Part shown: positions 9,244 through 17,320 of the stretch, piece after piece
Layout: the number at the start of each line of letters is the position of its first letter
Numbering within the stretch: the first letter of the stretch is position 1
Assembly: GCF_008087625.1 (NCBI RefSeq)
Contig: NZ_CP042997.1
Span: forward strand, 7,440,001 to 7,504,000
Source: Aquisphaera giovannonii
GTDB lineage: Bacteria; Planctomycetota; Planctomycetia; Isosphaerales; Isosphaeraceae
DNA length: 64,000 nucleotides
Reading direction: 5' to 3'
Program-made: the position numbers and the translations under genes
The notes under the pieces: generated by a model
Databases searched by the model: none
Seen by the model: only the letters and a program-made list of their open reading frames with translations
Told to the model about the DNA's origin: nothing

Positions 9244-10164
9244 ATGGAAGAAAATCCTCCCGTCAACTCCCCATCGCGCGTTGCCGTCATCACGGGCGCC
9301 TCCTCCGGACTCGGGGCCGCGATCGCTCGTGAGCTTGCGACGACCGGGAGGGTCTCGGCCATCGCGCTGGTGGCCCGCCGCAGGGACCGGATGGAGGGAC
9401 TCGCGTCCGAGCTGACTGCCTCCCGTCGGGGGCGGCCGGTCGAGGTCGAGATCATCGAGGCAGACCTGGCCTTCGATGGAGCGCCCGCGGAGGTGGCGGG
9501 CCGGGCTATCGCGCGCTTCGGCGGGGTCGACCTGCTGGTCAATAACGCCGGCCTGGGCCTACCGACCCTCTTCGCCGACGCCGAGCCCGATCAGATCCGC
9601 CGCCAACTGGCGGTCAATCTGGGGGCTCCGTTGCTCCTGACGCGGCACCTGCTTCCTTCGCTGGTGCCCCGGCAGGGCACGATCATCAACATCGGCTCGG
9701 CCATCACATGCGTGGCGAATTCCGGACTCGGGGCCTACGGTGCGACGAAGGCGGCGCTCGCGTACTGGAACGACGCCCTCCGGCGTGAGCTCGGCTCACT
9801 CGGCGTGACCGTGTGCCTCGTCGAGCCCGGCCCGATCCGGACGGAGTTCTCCGCCGCGTTCGGACGCCTGACCCGGCCCGGCGACCGCCCCCATCCGGTC
9901 GTCACCACGCCGCAAGGCTGGATGATGGCCGACGAGGCCGACGTCGCCCGCCGCGTCGTCCGGCTGGTGGACCGCCCCCGGCGTCGCCTCTCGGTGCTCC
10001 GCCGGATGGTCTGGCCGTTCCGAGTGATGGGAGCCGCCTTCCGCGCCTTCCCGGCACTCGGTGATCTCGCGGTGTCGAGGGGTTTCCACGTGGATCACTC
10101 GATCAAGCCGCTCGTCTATAATGGTGGCGACGGCAAGCCCGCCGGCGACGCGGCGGCCCCCTGA
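9244..10164 (+). CDS. Short-chain dehydrogenase/reductase (SDR)
   Basis: A 306-residue classical SDR. The cofactor motif TGASSGLG is at 17-24 and NNAG at 100-103. The catalytic set is Ser152, Tyr165 and Lys169 (YxxxK). The basic ARRRDR stretch after beta-2 suggests NADP(H) preference. A C-terminal extension of about 60 residues beyond the Rossmann core contains a hydrophobic helix that may associate with membrane. It ends 26 bases before mqnP on the same strand, so it may be co-transcribed with the menaquinone genes, but nothing in the sequence ties it to that pathway. The substrate is unknown. Confidence 0.88.
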   Translation: MEENPPVNSPSRVAVITGASSGLGAAIARELATTGRVSAIALVARRRDRMEGLASELTASRRGRPVEVEIIEADLAFDGAPAEVAGRAIARFGGVDLLVNNAGLGLPTLFADAEPDQIRRQLAVNLGAPLLLTRHLLPSLVPRQGTIINIGSAITCVANSGLGAYGATKAALAYWNDALRRELGSLGVTVCLVEPGPIRTEFSAAFGRLTRPGDRPHPVVTTPQGWMMADEADVARRVVRLVDRPRRRLSVLRRMVWPFRVMGAAFRAFPALGDLAVSRGFHVDHSIKPLVYNGGDGKPAGDAAAP

Positions 10165-10190
10165 CTTCACCGAGGAACCGGCCCAAGCGC

Positions 10191-11078
10191 ATGAGCATCG
10201 CCGCCGCACGCGACTACCTCGATCTCGTCAAGTTCAGCCACACGGTCTTCGCCCTCCCCTTCGCCCTCTTCGGCGCGGCGCTCGCCGCGAGGACGCCCGA
10301 AGGCTGGCGGGGTCGGCCGCAAGATTGGCTCGGGATACTCCTATGCATGGCCGCCGCGCGATCCGCCGCCATGGCCTTCAATCGCCTGGCGGATCGCCAC
10401 TACGACGGCCTCAACCCGCGCACCGCGGGACGGCACCTCCCGGCCGGCAAGCTGTCGGTGCGTGCCGTAACCCTCTTCACCTTCCTGTGCTGCGCCGCCT
10501 TCGTGGCCTCGACGCTCCTTTTCCTGCCCAACCGCTGGCCGCTGGTCCTCTCGGTGCCCGTCCTGGCCTGGCTGCTGGCCTACTCGTACACGAAGCGGTT
10601 CACGAGCCTCGCCCACTTCTGGTTGGGCGCCTCCCTGAGCATGGCCCCGCTGGCCGCGTGGATCGCCCTCCGCGGCGATTTGGAGTGGCCGCCGGCCTGG
10701 CTGGCGGCTGCGGTCCTCTGCTGGGTCTCCGGCTTCGACATTCTTTACGCCTGCCAGGACGTCGACTTCGATCGGGAGATGGGCCTCAACAGCGTGCCGA
10801 GGCGGCTGGGCGTCCCCGGGGCCCTCCGGCTCGCGGCGGCCTGCCACGCCCTGATGATCGCCGCCCTGGTCGCCCTCGGCCTATCCTATCCGATGGGCGC
10901 ATTCTACTACGGCGGAGTGGCACTGGCGGCCTTGCTGCTGATCTACGAGCATGCCCTGGTCCGCCCGGAAGACCTCACTCGCGTCAACCTGGCGTTCTTC
11001 CACGTGAACGCCGTCATCAGCATGGGGTTGCTCGCCGTGGGCGTGGCTGACCTGTGGATCCACATCACCCCGGGTTGA
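10191..11078 (+). CDS. mqnP: UbiA-family prenyltransferase, probable MqnP
   Basis: A 295-residue membrane protein of the UbiA family with about eight or nine hydrophobic helices. The first Asp-rich motif reads NRLADRHYD (Asn64, Asp68, Asp72). The second reads DVDFDREMGLNSVP (about 190-203). Both bind the Mg-diphosphate of the polyprenyl donor. In genomes using the futalosine route, MqnP prenylates the naphthoic acid intermediate before decarboxylation and UbiE/MenG methylation. Assignment to menaquinone rather than ubiquinone or heme follows from the adjacent mqnE and nearby ubiE. The stop codon overlaps a candidate promoter for mqnE. Confidence 0.9.
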   Translation: MSIAAARDYLDLVKFSHTVFALPFALFGAALAARTPEGWRGRPQDWLGILLCMAAARSAAMAFNRLADRHYDGLNPRTAGRHLPAGKLSVRAVTLFTFLCCAAFVASTLLFLPNRWPLVLSVPVLAWLLAYSYTKRFTSLAHFWLGASLSMAPLAAWIALRGDLEWPPAWLAAAVLCWVSGFDILYACQDVDFDREMGLNSVPRRLGVPGALRLAAACHALMIAALVALGLSYPMGAFYYGGVALAALLLIYEHALVRPEDLTRVNLAFFHVNAVISMGLLAVGVADLWIHITPG

Positions 11079-11103
11079 TGGTTCGTTCAATCCTGCCTAA
11101 AAT
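11075..11103 (+). promoter_or_regulatory. Candidate sigma70-type promoter of mqnE
   Basis: TTGATG at 11075-11080 (overlapping the mqnP stop) and TAAAAT at 11098-11103 are separated by exactly 17 bases, a good match to the -35/-10 consensus. Transcription would start near 11110. A perfect 14-base palindrome follows at 11118-11131. Confidence 0.45.
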
Positions 11104-11117
11104 TCTGGAAAGTCGCT

Positions 11118-11131
11118 CCGCTCCGGAGCGG
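11118..11131. promoter_or_regulatory. 14-bp palindrome near the predicted mqnE transcription start
   Basis: CCGCTCCGGAGCGG is a perfect palindrome just after the predicted transcription start and 35 bases before the mqnE ATG. The position fits an operator for a dimeric repressor. No regulator in the window can be linked to it. Confidence 0.35.
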
Positions 11132-11165
11132 CCGCAAAATCGAGAGACGTCGCGGGGAGACGGTA

Positions 11166-12317
11166 ATGCCGACCGAAGCGAGCCGGCTGGGTGCGATCCG
11201 GGAGAAGGTCGAGGCGGGCCGGCGGCTCACCGTGGAGGATGGCCTAGCTCTGGAGGCGTCCGCCGACCTGTTCGCGATCGGCGAGATGGCGAATCTCGTC
11301 CGCGAGCGGAAGAACGGCAACCTCGCGTTCTACAACGTCAACACGCACATCAACCCGACCAACGTCTGCGTCTACACCTGCGACTTCTGCGCCTTCCGGG
11401 CCGACCTCGACGACCCGAGGGGCTACGTCATGGACCGCTCGCAGATCGTTGAGCGGGCTCGGCAGGCAAGCGAGCGGGGGGCGACGGAGCTCCACATCGT
11501 CGGCGGCCTGCACCACAAGCTGCCCTTCTCGTATTACGTGGACGTGGTCCGCTGGATCCGGGAGGCGGCGCCCGAGATCCACGTGAAGGCCTACACGGCG
11601 GTGGAGATCGAATTCTTCTCGAAGATCGCGCGGAAGCCCGTCGAGCAGATCATGCGGGAGTTGATCGACGCCGGCCTGGGCAGCCTCCCGGGCGGCGGGG
11701 CCGAGATCTTCCATCCCGAGGTCCGCGAGAAGATCTGCGGTGCGAAGGCCTCCACCGAGCGGTGGCTGGACGTACATCGGACGGCCCACCGCCTCGGCCT
11801 GCACTCGAACGCGACCATGCTCTACGGCCACATCGACGGCCCGATCCACCGCATCGATCACTTGGTTCGCCTCCGGGAATTGCAGGACGAGACGGGCGGC
11901 TTCCAGACGTTCATCCCGCTGGCATTCCATCCCGAGAATTCGGAGATGGATGACATCCCGAAGCCTTCCGGCGTGATGGACCTGAAGACCATGGCCATCA
12001 GCCGACTCATGCTGGACAATTTCCCCCACATCAAGGCCTACTGGGTCATGCTCGGGCTCAAGACCGCCCAGGTCGCCCTCTCCTTCGGCGCCGACGACAT
12101 CGACGGCACGGTCGTCCACGAGAAGATCTATCACGAGGCCGGCGCCGAGACCCCGCAGGAGATCACGACCGCGGAGATCCGCCGCCTGATCCAGGAGGCG
12201 GGGCGGGTCCCCATCGAGCGCGACACGCTCTATCGCGAGATCACCCGCGACGGTCGGTCCTGGCAGGCGGGCAGGAAGATCGATCCCTCCCGGTTGCTCC
12301 AGATCGTCCCGGCTTGA
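11166..12317 (+). CDS. mqnE: Aminofutalosine synthase MqnE (radical SAM)
   Basis: MqnE joins SAM to 3-[(1-carboxyvinyl)oxy]benzoate to form aminofutalosine, the second step of futalosine-dependent menaquinone synthesis. The 383-residue protein carries the radical-SAM Cys68-x3-Cys72-x2-Cys75 cluster (CVYTCDFC), the GGLHHKLPF substrate loop and LPGGGAEIF, which separate MqnE from the related cyclase MqnC. ATG 11166 follows a GGGGAG site 8 bases upstream. It lies 87 bases after mqnP and has its own candidate promoter. mqnA, mqnB, mqnC and mqnD are not in this window. Confidence 0.95.
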   Translation: MPTEASRLGAIREKVEAGRRLTVEDGLALEASADLFAIGEMANLVRERKNGNLAFYNVNTHINPTNVCVYTCDFCAFRADLDDPRGYVMDRSQIVERARQASERGATELHIVGGLHHKLPFSYYVDVVRWIREAAPEIHVKAYTAVEIEFFSKIARKPVEQIMRELIDAGLGSLPGGGAEIFHPEVREKICGAKASTERWLDVHRTAHRLGLHSNATMLYGHIDGPIHRIDHLVRLRELQDETGGFQTFIPLAFHPENSEMDDIPKPSGVMDLKTMAISRLMLDNFPHIKAYWVMLGLKTAQVALSFGADDIDGTVVHEKIYHEAGAETPQEITTAEIRRLIQEAGRVPIERDTLYREITRDGRSWQAGRKIDPSRLLQIVPA

Positions 12318-12913
12318 TGGACCTTCCGTGCATCCCCGAGGCGACTCTCCGGGCGATGCGCGGAATCCAAACGCACAGGTCCAATTTCGCCGGGATCGCC
12401 CGGGGATTCGCGGCCCCGTTCCATGGCCGGCGTGGCGACTTCACGTCACGACCACGCCGCCGATGCCTTGGCGATCCTCTCGGCGGCTTGGGCCTCGGCG
12501 ACTCCGGACGACCATCCGCGACGACGGCGTCATCGGAGGGATCGTGGCCACGGCATCTCCGCCGACTACCCGGCGACGGAGACTGCACGAGAAGGCCCAA
12601 TTCGCCGGTCGGTTGAACTGCCCGCCACACTCGATCTGATCCTGTGATGAGCCCGATGGAGGTCGCCCCGCTCTGGCCTTCGGGGCGGGGACGTCCCCCT
12701 TGGTTCGACCCATCGGGCCGAGTAGATTGGGACCGTCGCCCCAGCTGGGGAGGCCTCGCCGCAACGGCGAGCCGGGCGCGCCCGCCTGCTGGAGAGCGCT
12801 GCCTCTCCGCGAGGCAGGGATGATCGAAGATTGCCGTCCGGAGGAGACGGTCGAGGTGTCTCGGCGATGGAGCCGATCGTCCTCCCCATTCCCGAGTCAT
12901 CGAGGAGAGGGCC
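12318..12913. other. Gene-free region before the cytochrome operon
   Basis: About 596 bases. Small open frames on both strands lack plausible starts or composition of a real protein. A GC-rich imperfect hairpin (GCCCCG/CGGGGC) occurs near 12665-12690. It could attenuate or end transcription from mqnE, but it has no T tract. The region presumably contains the promoter of the cytochrome pair. Confidence 0.4.
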
Positions 12914-14266
12914 ATGTCGTTCCGGGGTGTCTTCATCGCCGTCGTGCTCAGCACGGCGCTCATCGTGTCGGCCTTCGTCCTCCAGATGAAGAGGCCCAGG
13001 ATCGAGGTGGACCGCGCGACTCCGGCGTTGGTGAAGGCGAGCGGCAAGTGCGCGGACTGCCACCGGCATGAGACCTCGGCCATCGTCCACGAATTCGACA
13101 TGTCGAAGCACAACGCGGCCGGGGTGAACTGCCTGGATTGCCACCAGCCTTCGAAGGGCCAGGAGCCGTTCGATCATAAGGGATTCACCATCACCAAGAA
13201 GCTCTCGGCCGCGAACTGCATCGGGTGCCACCCGGACCAGTACAGGCAATACCTCGAGAGCCGCCACGCGGCGCCCTCGTGGGCGGCAGTCGCCGGGAAG
13301 GAGGACTTCACGGCCGAGCAGGTGGCCTTCGCGGAGAAGCTTCACAAAGGCGCGGTGGACCGGCCGCCGCATGAGCTCGTGAAGGTGGAGGGCATGGCCG
13401 CCGTCAACAAGGGCTGCCGGCAGTGCCACGACATCGGCAAACCCAACAAGGTGGACGGCACGATCGGCAACTGCACGGCCTGTCACGCCCGGCACGTCTC
13501 GTCCGTTGCCCTCGCCCGCCTGCCCGAAACGTGCGGCCAGTGCCACATGGGGCCGGACCACTCGCAGCTCGAAATCTACCACGAGTCGAAGCACGGCGTG
13601 CTCTTCAACGCCCAGCGCAACAGGATGAACCTCGATGCCCCCCCCAGCAAGCTGACCACGGCGGACATGCCCGTCCCCACCTGCGCGACGTGTCACATGA
13701 GCGGCCTCGAGGGGACGGAGACCGACAAGGTCCGGACCACTCACAACCCGTCGGAGCGGCTCTCGTATTTCCTCTTCGCCGCCGTCTCCGACAAGCGCCC
13801 CCACGCCGAGGAGGGCGAGCGGAACATGCGTCAGGTCTGCACCAAGTGCCACACGAATCCCCGGATCCTCGCCTTCTACAAGGACGCCCAGAGGGTCGTG
13901 CTCAGCACCAACAAGATCGTCAACGAGGCCAAGGCGGTCGTCGACGGGCTCCGGAAGGACAAGCTTCTCACGGAGACGCCGTTCGACGAGGCGATCGAGT
14001 ACGTCTACTTCGACCTCTGGCATTACGGCGGGCGGACCGCGAAGCATGGCGCCTACATGGGCGGGGCGGATTTCGTCCAGTGGCACGGCTATTACGAGAT
14101 CGTCAGCAAGCTCGCCGAGTTGAAGCACCAGGCCGAGGACATCCGCAAAGGGCACAAGCCCCTGCCGGCGGGCGCGAAGTCCGAGGCCGCGAAGGCCGCC
14201 GGCCTCGACGCGATCACTCCGGCCCTGCCCGCGGGAGGCGTCCATGCGACGGCTGCTCCTCGCTGA
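12914..14266 (+). CDS. Octaheme c-type cytochrome, HAO-like family
   Basis: A 450-residue exported cytochrome with a hydrophobic N-terminal anchor/signal (about residues 6-24). It has exactly eight CxxCH heme sites, at about 46, 73, 102, 168, 187, 207, 257 and 309. Heme number, spacing and the C-terminal segment with HGAYMGG...WHGYYEI fit the hydroxylamine oxidoreductase/octaheme superfamily. That family includes oxidative HAO and reductive enzymes acting on nitrite or hydroxylamine. I could not establish whether the Tyr that cross-links heme P460 in oxidative HAO is present, so direction and substrate are open. The next gene starts 23 bases before this one ends, so the two are translationally coupled and probably form one complex. 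Confidence 0.88.
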   Translation: MSFRGVFIAVVLSTALIVSAFVLQMKRPRIEVDRATPALVKASGKCADCHRHETSAIVHEFDMSKHNAAGVNCLDCHQPSKGQEPFDHKGFTITKKLSAANCIGCHPDQYRQYLESRHAAPSWAAVAGKEDFTAEQVAFAEKLHKGAVDRPPHELVKVEGMAAVNKGCRQCHDIGKPNKVDGTIGNCTACHARHVSSVALARLPETCGQCHMGPDHSQLEIYHESKHGVLFNAQRNRMNLDAPPSKLTTADMPVPTCATCHMSGLEGTETDKVRTTHNPSERLSYFLFAAVSDKRPHAEEGERNMRQVCTKCHTNPRILAFYKDAQRVVLSTNKIVNEAKAVVDGLRKDKLLTETPFDEAIEYVYFDLWHYGGRTAKHGAYMGGADFVQWHGYYEIVSKLAELKHQAEDIRKGHKPLPAGAKSEAAKAAGLDAITPALPAGGVHATAAPR

Positions 14267-15134
14267 CGCCCTCCTGGCGAACCCGCTCCTCTGGGTCGAG
14301 CTGTTCCTGCTCTCGAATGTCGCCTTCATCGGCGTCGATATCGTCCTGGCGCACGCCACGAACAACTTCGAGCATCAGACCGAGTGGATCCCCGTCGCCT
14401 TCTCCATCGGCGGGACGGTCGTCCTGCTGCTCGGGATGGTCCTCGGCGGCATCCTCCCGGCCGTGCCGGGCGTGCCCGATGCGGTCCCCATCGCGCCGCA
14501 GAAGCAGGTGGCCCGGTGGCTCGGCTTGCTGGTCGGGCTCGGCTCGGTCGTGGTGGGCGTGGCGGGGTTGATCTTCCACCTGGAGGGGGATTTCTTCCAG
14601 GAGCAGCCGCTCAAGAATCTGGTCTACACGGCGCCCTTCATCGCGCCGCTTGCCTACGCGGGGATCGGGATGGTGATCATCCTGGACCGGATGGTGGACT
14701 CGCGGACCATGGAGTGGGCCCGCTGGCTGCTCCTCCTGGCGGCCGGCGGGTTCCTGGGCAACTTCGTCCTCAGCCTCGCGGATCACGCCCAGAACGGCTT
14801 CTTCTACCCGACGGAGTGGGTCGGCGTCGTGGCCGGGGCCATCGCCGCGAGCTTCCTGATCGCCGCGGTGATCGTACCGGAGAGCCGCTCGCTCCTGGTC
14901 ATGAACGCGGCCATCATGGTCATCCAGGTCGTCGTCGGCATCATGGGGTTCCTGCTCCACCTGAACGGGAATCTGCACGCCCCGGGGGCGACGCTGCGCG
15001 ACCGGTTCATCTTCGGCGCCCCGGTCTTCGCCCCCCTGCTCTTCGCGGACCTCGCTGGACTGGGCTTGCTGGGGCTCTGGGCGCAGTACCGAGTCCTGGA
15101 GCGTCCCCGGGAGACGGGGCGGGTGGTATGCTGA
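14244..15134 (+). CDS. Duplicated multi-pass membrane partner of the octaheme cytochrome
   Basis: A 296-residue protein of about eight transmembrane helices. The two halves are visibly related. HATNNF..QTEW (His37, Trp48) aligns with HAQNGFFYPTEW (His181, Trp192). FHLEGD (His112) aligns with LHLNGN (His239). TAPFIAPL (about 129-136) aligns with GAPVFAPL (about 258-265). Conserved His residues near helix ends could bind heme or act at a quinone site. There is no CxxCH, so this is not an NrfH/NapC-type quinol dehydrogenase. The overlap with the cytochrome gene suggests an electron-transfer or anchoring partner. I do not recognise a named family. Confidence 0.75.
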   Translation: MRRLLLADALLANPLLWVELFLLSNVAFIGVDIVLAHATNNFEHQTEWIPVAFSIGGTVVLLLGMVLGGILPAVPGVPDAVPIAPQKQVARWLGLLVGLGSVVVGVAGLIFHLEGDFFQEQPLKNLVYTAPFIAPLAYAGIGMVIILDRMVDSRTMEWARWLLLLAAGGFLGNFVLSLADHAQNGFFYPTEWVGVVAGAIAASFLIAAVIVPESRSLLVMNAAIMVIQVVVGIMGFLLHLNGNLHAPGATLRDRFIFGAPVFAPLLFADLAGLGLLGLWAQYRVLERPRETGRVVC

Positions 15135-15183
15135 GCCGACGAGGACTCGCGGTATCCATGCAGTCCGGCGCGGAGGGACGGAA

Positions 15184-17034
15184 ATGGCGGGGCGAGACTG
15201 GCTGCTGATCCAGGAACTGCTGGAGCGAGGCGAGGAGGAATTCGTCGATCGGCTCCGGGGCTTCCACGACGCGGAGGCATTGGCCGGTTTTGCCGAGCGA
15301 TGGTACTCCAATGCTTCGACACGCTCGCGCGAGCTCCTTCTGGCGTACCTTGACCGGCCTCTCAATGCCTATCGGCATGAGCCGCTCGTGAAGCGGCTCT
15401 TCAAGCTGGCGGAGAAAGCTCGTGACGACGAGGTCATGGCGCGATTCCTGGTCGCGTTCGATCGGTCGGTACGCCGGGTTGAGATGGACCGTGTCCGCAA
15501 CCGATATCGCAGCTTCAGGACCGAGGAGGAATTCGAGCGTCAGAAGGCCGCGTGGCAGGACGAGGGCGCCGATCACCTTTACGGGGGTATTTCCGCACGC
15601 ACCGCCTATCAGCCCGACGTCTATCAACTCCAGGGTGTGTGGCGGGAGCACGTCCTGGCGGTGCCGGCCGGCGGGACGATGCCCCGCGCCGAGTGGGGCA
15701 GAGCGGCCGTGCATCGCGGAAAGCTGGACCGCTTCCGCCTTTTTTCGGTCTCCACCCGGCGCTACCTCCGTCGCCGTGCCTGGCGTTATTTCCGACGGAT
15801 CGGGAAGACGGAATGGTCGCGATACGTCGCCGGCATCTCGGGGGCTCTTGCGATCTACGAGGACGCGGATGTGAACGACGGACTGGCGCTCCTCGACAAC
15901 TGGGGCCTGGTCCATGCCCTCTTCCATCACAGCGACGTGCTCCAGGCCAACCCGCGGGGCTGGCTCCCTCGCGAGGGCCGGTCGCTCTCGGAGTTGAAGC
16001 CGGCCCCGGCCTTCCCCGAGGCCTGGGAGAACGAATCGGGCAGGCTGCTCGACCTGCTGCGGCAGGCGCGATGCCGCCCGGTCCGCCGGTGGGCCATGGG
16101 GATGCTCGACCGAAATCCGGATGCGGTTCTGGCCCAGGGGCTCGAGGCGTTGATCGGTTTCCTGGACAGCCTCGACGCCAACGTCATCGCCTGGGCCGCC
16201 GGGATCCTCGAGCGGTCCGGCGCCGCCGCGGGCCTCGAGCCCGCCCAATGGCTGGCGCTCGCTCGCAAGGCCGGGCCCGACGCGTTGCCCGTCCTCGCGG
16301 GCCTGCTGCGTCGCTTCCTCGAGCCGTCGCGGCTGACGACGGACGAGGCCGCGGAGCTGGCGTCCAGCCATTCGCTGCCCGTGGCACGATATGGTTACGA
16401 CGCCCTCAACGCGAGGGCGATCACTCCGGGTGACATACCCGCGCTCTTGCCCGTCCTCGATGCGGCCTGCGGGCCGCTCAGGCCCGAGCTGCTGGACTGG
16501 CTGGGCACGACGCTCCGGGCCCTCGGATACGACGTCGATCGCATCCTGCTGCTGCTCGACAGCCGCCACGCCGATGCCCGCGCCGCGGGCCTGGCCTGGT
16601 TCCGCTCCGCGCCGGAGGCCGGCAACGATATCGAGCTCTGGAGGCGGCTGGCCGAGTCCCCGCACGACGACGTGAGGCTGGCACTCGCCCAGGTGCTGGA
16701 CCGGCACGCCGCGGAGGGCGGCGTTGACGGCCGGGCCACGGACATCAGCCGTGCACTCGACGCCGACCGCCTGCGATTCCTGTGGGCCGCGATCCTGCTG
16801 AACATCCACCGCGGCGGTCGTGCCAAGCCGGGGGTCGTCGAGCAGGTCGCGACGCGGCTCGGGAGACATCCGGGCGACGCGCCGCAGCTCCTCCCCCTGC
16901 TCGCGATCGCGCTGCGGTCGTTGAGGACCACGGAGCGGAATGCCGCGCTCGTCGCCGTGGTGAAACTGACCGAGAAATCGCCGGCCGCGGCGGCGGCCGT
17001 CGAGGCGGCTTTCCCCGAGTTGAAGTGGGGGTGA
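15184..17034 (+). CDS. ARM/HEAT-like repeat protein of a retron-type system
   Basis: A 616-residue, predominantly alpha-helical soluble protein with no signal peptide or membrane helix. The N-terminal about 200 residues are charged and Arg-rich. From about residue 250 it is a chain of paired helices of 30-40 residues (LDSLDANVIAWAAGILE, SPHDDVRLALAQVLDRHA), typical of ARM/HEAT solenoids. The ATG has a GGAGG-containing site. It is the first gene of a three-gene set with a SWIM protein and a retron reverse transcriptase. As I recall the retron classification, RT + ARM + WH-SWIM is the type XIII composition; I cannot check this here. Its role (sensor, scaffold or effector) is unknown. Confidence 0.8.
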   Translation: MAGRDWLLIQELLERGEEEFVDRLRGFHDAEALAGFAERWYSNASTRSRELLLAYLDRPLNAYRHEPLVKRLFKLAEKARDDEVMARFLVAFDRSVRRVEMDRVRNRYRSFRTEEEFERQKAAWQDEGADHLYGGISARTAYQPDVYQLQGVWREHVLAVPAGGTMPRAEWGRAAVHRGKLDRFRLFSVSTRRYLRRRAWRYFRRIGKTEWSRYVAGISGALAIYEDADVNDGLALLDNWGLVHALFHHSDVLQANPRGWLPREGRSLSELKPAPAFPEAWENESGRLLDLLRQARCRPVRRWAMGMLDRNPDAVLAQGLEALIGFLDSLDANVIAWAAGILERSGAAAGLEPAQWLALARKAGPDALPVLAGLLRRFLEPSRLTTDEAAELASSHSLPVARYGYDALNARAITPGDIPALLPVLDAACGPLRPELLDWLGTTLRALGYDVDRILLLLDSRHADARAAGLAWFRSAPEAGNDIELWRRLAESPHDDVRLALAQVLDRHAAEGGVDGRATDISRALDADRLRFLWAAILLNIHRGGRAKPGVVEQVATRLGRHPGDAPQLLPLLAIALRSLRTTERNAALVAVVKLTEKSPAAAAAVEAAFPELKWG

Positions 17035-17040
17035 GGCTGT

Positions 17041-17240
17041 GCGATAATCGCCGCCCTCGATCGATCCCGAGGGTGGCCGGGCCGGAGCCCGAGACCATCT
17101 TGCCGCGGCGATCCGCCGCGGTCGAACGTGACCCGGAGAATGCTTCCCCAGCGCCGTTGTTCTTTTCGGCAACAGGGGCTCCCTGCAGGCCGAGCTGAGT
17201 CGACAGGTCCCTGCCTGCAGGGAGCCCCTGTTGCCTTGGT
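17041..17240 (+). ncRNA. Candidate retron msr-msd non-coding RNA
   Basis: The 286-base gap between the ARM and SWIM genes is packed with hairpins. CCCTCG/CGAGGG pair at 17054-17059 and 17068-17073. CCGCGGCG/CGCCGCGG pair at 17103-17110 and 17114-17121 with a 3-base loop. A perfect 23-bp stem follows at 17168-17190 with 17213-17235. Two short stem-loops followed by one long hairpin is the layout of a retron msr-msd transcript. I could not find a convincing a1/a2 complementary pair or branching guanosine, so the ends are approximate. The long stem lacks a T tract, which argues against a simple terminator. Confidence 0.6.
17168..17235. repeat. Perfect 23-bp inverted repeat (putative msd stem)
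   Basis: The arms at 17168-17190 and 17213-17235 are exact reverse complements, beginning GGCAACAGGGGCTCCC. The 22-base loop runs from 17191 to 17212. It is intergenic, within the retron-like operon, and is the only perfect inverted repeat of this length I noticed in the window. Confidence 0.95.
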
Positions 17241-17320
17241 GAACGACGCTGGTCGGCGCCTCGAAGTCGGGGCCGGCCCGTCCTCCCCCGGGATCGAAGA
17301 GAATCGAGGGAATCGTCTCC

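Noticed and set aside
17168-17235. The long hairpin as a simple transcription terminator
   Set aside because: No T run follows the stem, the next gene is in the same direction in a functional set, and two further hairpins precede it. A retron ncRNA explains it better.
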